This document shows, piece after piece, positions 14,130 to 14,582 of a stretch of 14,582 nucleotides of DNA (position 1 is its first letter; the number at the start of each line of letters is the position of its first letter). The notes under the pieces are model-generated. The model did not search any database, had not been told where the DNA came from, and was given only the letters and a program-made list of their open reading frames with translations. A program made the translations under genes and the position numbers. The stretch comes from Bacteroidales bacterium UBA6340 (GTDB taxonomy: Bacteria > Bacteroidota > Bacteroidia > Bacteroidales > Paludibacteraceae): the NCBI GenBank assembly GCA_002440265.1, contig DJSG01000082.1:1-14582 (forward strand). The letters run 5' to 3'.

Positions 14130-14193
14130 GTTGGTTGTTTAATTGGAATGCTCTTGCTAATTGGTTTTGTTATTGGAATACGCATTTCGCGTG

Positions 14194-14224
14194 CAAAATT
14201 ACATAAAATCTTGCGATTACACAA
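14194..14224 (-). promoter_or_regulatory. Bacteroidetes-type promoter for the DUF4954 remnant
   Basis: On the minus strand, TTG (14224-14222), a 20-bp spacer and TAATTTTG (14201-14194) match the consensus. The ATG at 14129 is about 65 bp downstream of the -7 box, so the signal is intact although the gene is broken. Confidence 0.82.
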
Positions 14225-14259
14225 CGGGCATATAGGAGAGACTTTTCTGCTTCGGCTGC

Positions 14260-14283
14260 GTTTGCAGGACAGCAATAATAAAA
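14260..14283 (+). repeat. Copy of the GTTTRCCGGACAGCAATA repeat
   Basis: GTTTGCAGGACAGCAATAAT (14260-14279) differs at one base from the consensus built from 4-20, 13052-13035 (minus) and 13152-13169. As at the left edge, it lies just before a GC-rich palindrome. Confidence 0.75.
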
Positions 14284-14316
14284 AAACAGAGACGTGACCC
14301 ATAGCCACGTCTCCGT
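14278..14316 (-). terminator. Rho-independent terminator on the minus strand
   Basis: The hairpin has arms GAGACGTG (14289-14296) and CACGTCTC (14306-14313), extended to about 11 pairs with one mismatch. On the minus strand it is followed by TTTTTTT (14286-14280). It would stop a transcript coming from beyond the right edge of the window. A weaker TTTCTTT on the plus strand may make it work in both directions. Confidence 0.75.
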
Positions 14317-14366
14317 TTCTTTAACGCTCAATTCGTTTAAATCCATTCAGATTGTGCCAAACTGCC

Positions 14367-14434
14367 CGCGGACGGAGAGAGCACTCCGCTACGTCCACGG
14401 ACTTGCGGGGACCCCGCAGGGCGTCCGCGTCCCC
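14367..14434. repeat. GC-rich palindromic repeat, copy C
   Basis: Starts CGCGGACG and ends GCGTCCGCGTCCCC, with the same inner palindromes as copy A, including the shared run ACGTCCACGGACTTGCGGGG. It differs from copy A in a few bases and a short deletion near its left side. Copies A and C lie at opposite ends of the window in the same orientation. Confidence 0.85.
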
Positions 14435-14582
14435 TGTGCTACTATTAATAGTGCAAAATACATACAATAATACTATTGTGCAATACAAAAAAAATGCCAA
14501 CTTTTGATGCGGTTGCCCTGTGTGTTTTTCTTGTGCAGCAGGTAGTTGAGTAGAGGCATGATGACGGCTTAATCACATACTA

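Larger units (their letters stand above)
14130..14582. other. Right-end intergenic region with promoter, terminator and repeats
   Basis: No supported gene is seen in these 453 bases. In order it holds the leader and promoter of the DUF4954 remnant, a repeat copy GTTTGCAGGACAGCAATAAT (14260-14279), a terminator hairpin (14286-14316), GC palindrome copy C (14367-14434), an imperfect direct repeat around TACTATT (14439 and 14471) and a block AATGCC...TGCGGTTGCCCTGTG (14493-14522) resembling 145-175. A 28-codon minus-strand frame near 14475-14559 is judged not to be a gene. Confidence 0.7.

Noticed and set aside
14475..14559. 28-codon minus-strand frame starting MPLLNYLLHKK
   Set aside because: It is very short, has a stop just upstream, and overlaps a block repeated at 145-175, so it is more likely repeat DNA.

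Overview
The window looks like chromosomal DNA from a member of the Bacteroidales. Five promoters match the Bacteroidetes form (a -33 TTG, a 20-bp spacer, then TAnnTTTG). Several proteins read like their Bacteroidales versions: FabG, Ffh, YebC, an Mpi-type serine recombinase and a DUF4954 remnant. The order was not assigned by any search.

Left part (1-2802, + strand): an intergenic region with dispersed repeats and a promoter leads into fabG (fatty-acid synthesis). ffh (SRP GTPase) follows with its own promoter, then a small helical protein of unknown function 4 bp downstream. The next block (2799-4892, - strand) holds an Mpi-family serine recombinase, a six-helix membrane protein resembling DUF2238/YjdF, and a glyoxalase-II-like metallo-hydrolase. 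A 343-bp gap (4893-5235) carries two matching triads of CCRTTAAW around a shortened GC-rich palindrome.

Centre (5236-11218, - strand): a promoter at 11275-11305 starts what looks like one long operon. It encodes a large lipoprotein, an outer-membrane-type protein (beta-rich N-terminus, seven thrombospondin type-3 calcium repeats, OmpA peptidoglycan-binding domain), yebC and rsmG. The gaps are 19, 19 and 6 bp. The first two genes are probably a cell-envelope pair. The last two act on translation and ribosomal RNA.

Right part (11310-14582): a RecD/Pif1-like helicase (- strand, TTG start) is divergent from ffs, the SRP RNA gene, so both the protein and RNA parts of SRP lie in this window. Beyond ffs are a 172-bp element with long inverted-repeat ends and a DUF4954 gene that kept its promoter but lost its middle, so it is a pseudogene. 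The right edge repeats the intergenic blocks seen at the left edge.

The most unusual content is in the non-coding DNA. Two dispersed repeat families occur in linked order at both window edges. A third copy of the palindrome lacks exactly its core. The inverted-repeat element abuts the broken gene. An Mpi-type invertase in the same window could act on inverted repeats, but no site could be tied to it. No CRISPR array, tRNA, rRNA gene or complete insertion sequence was seen.
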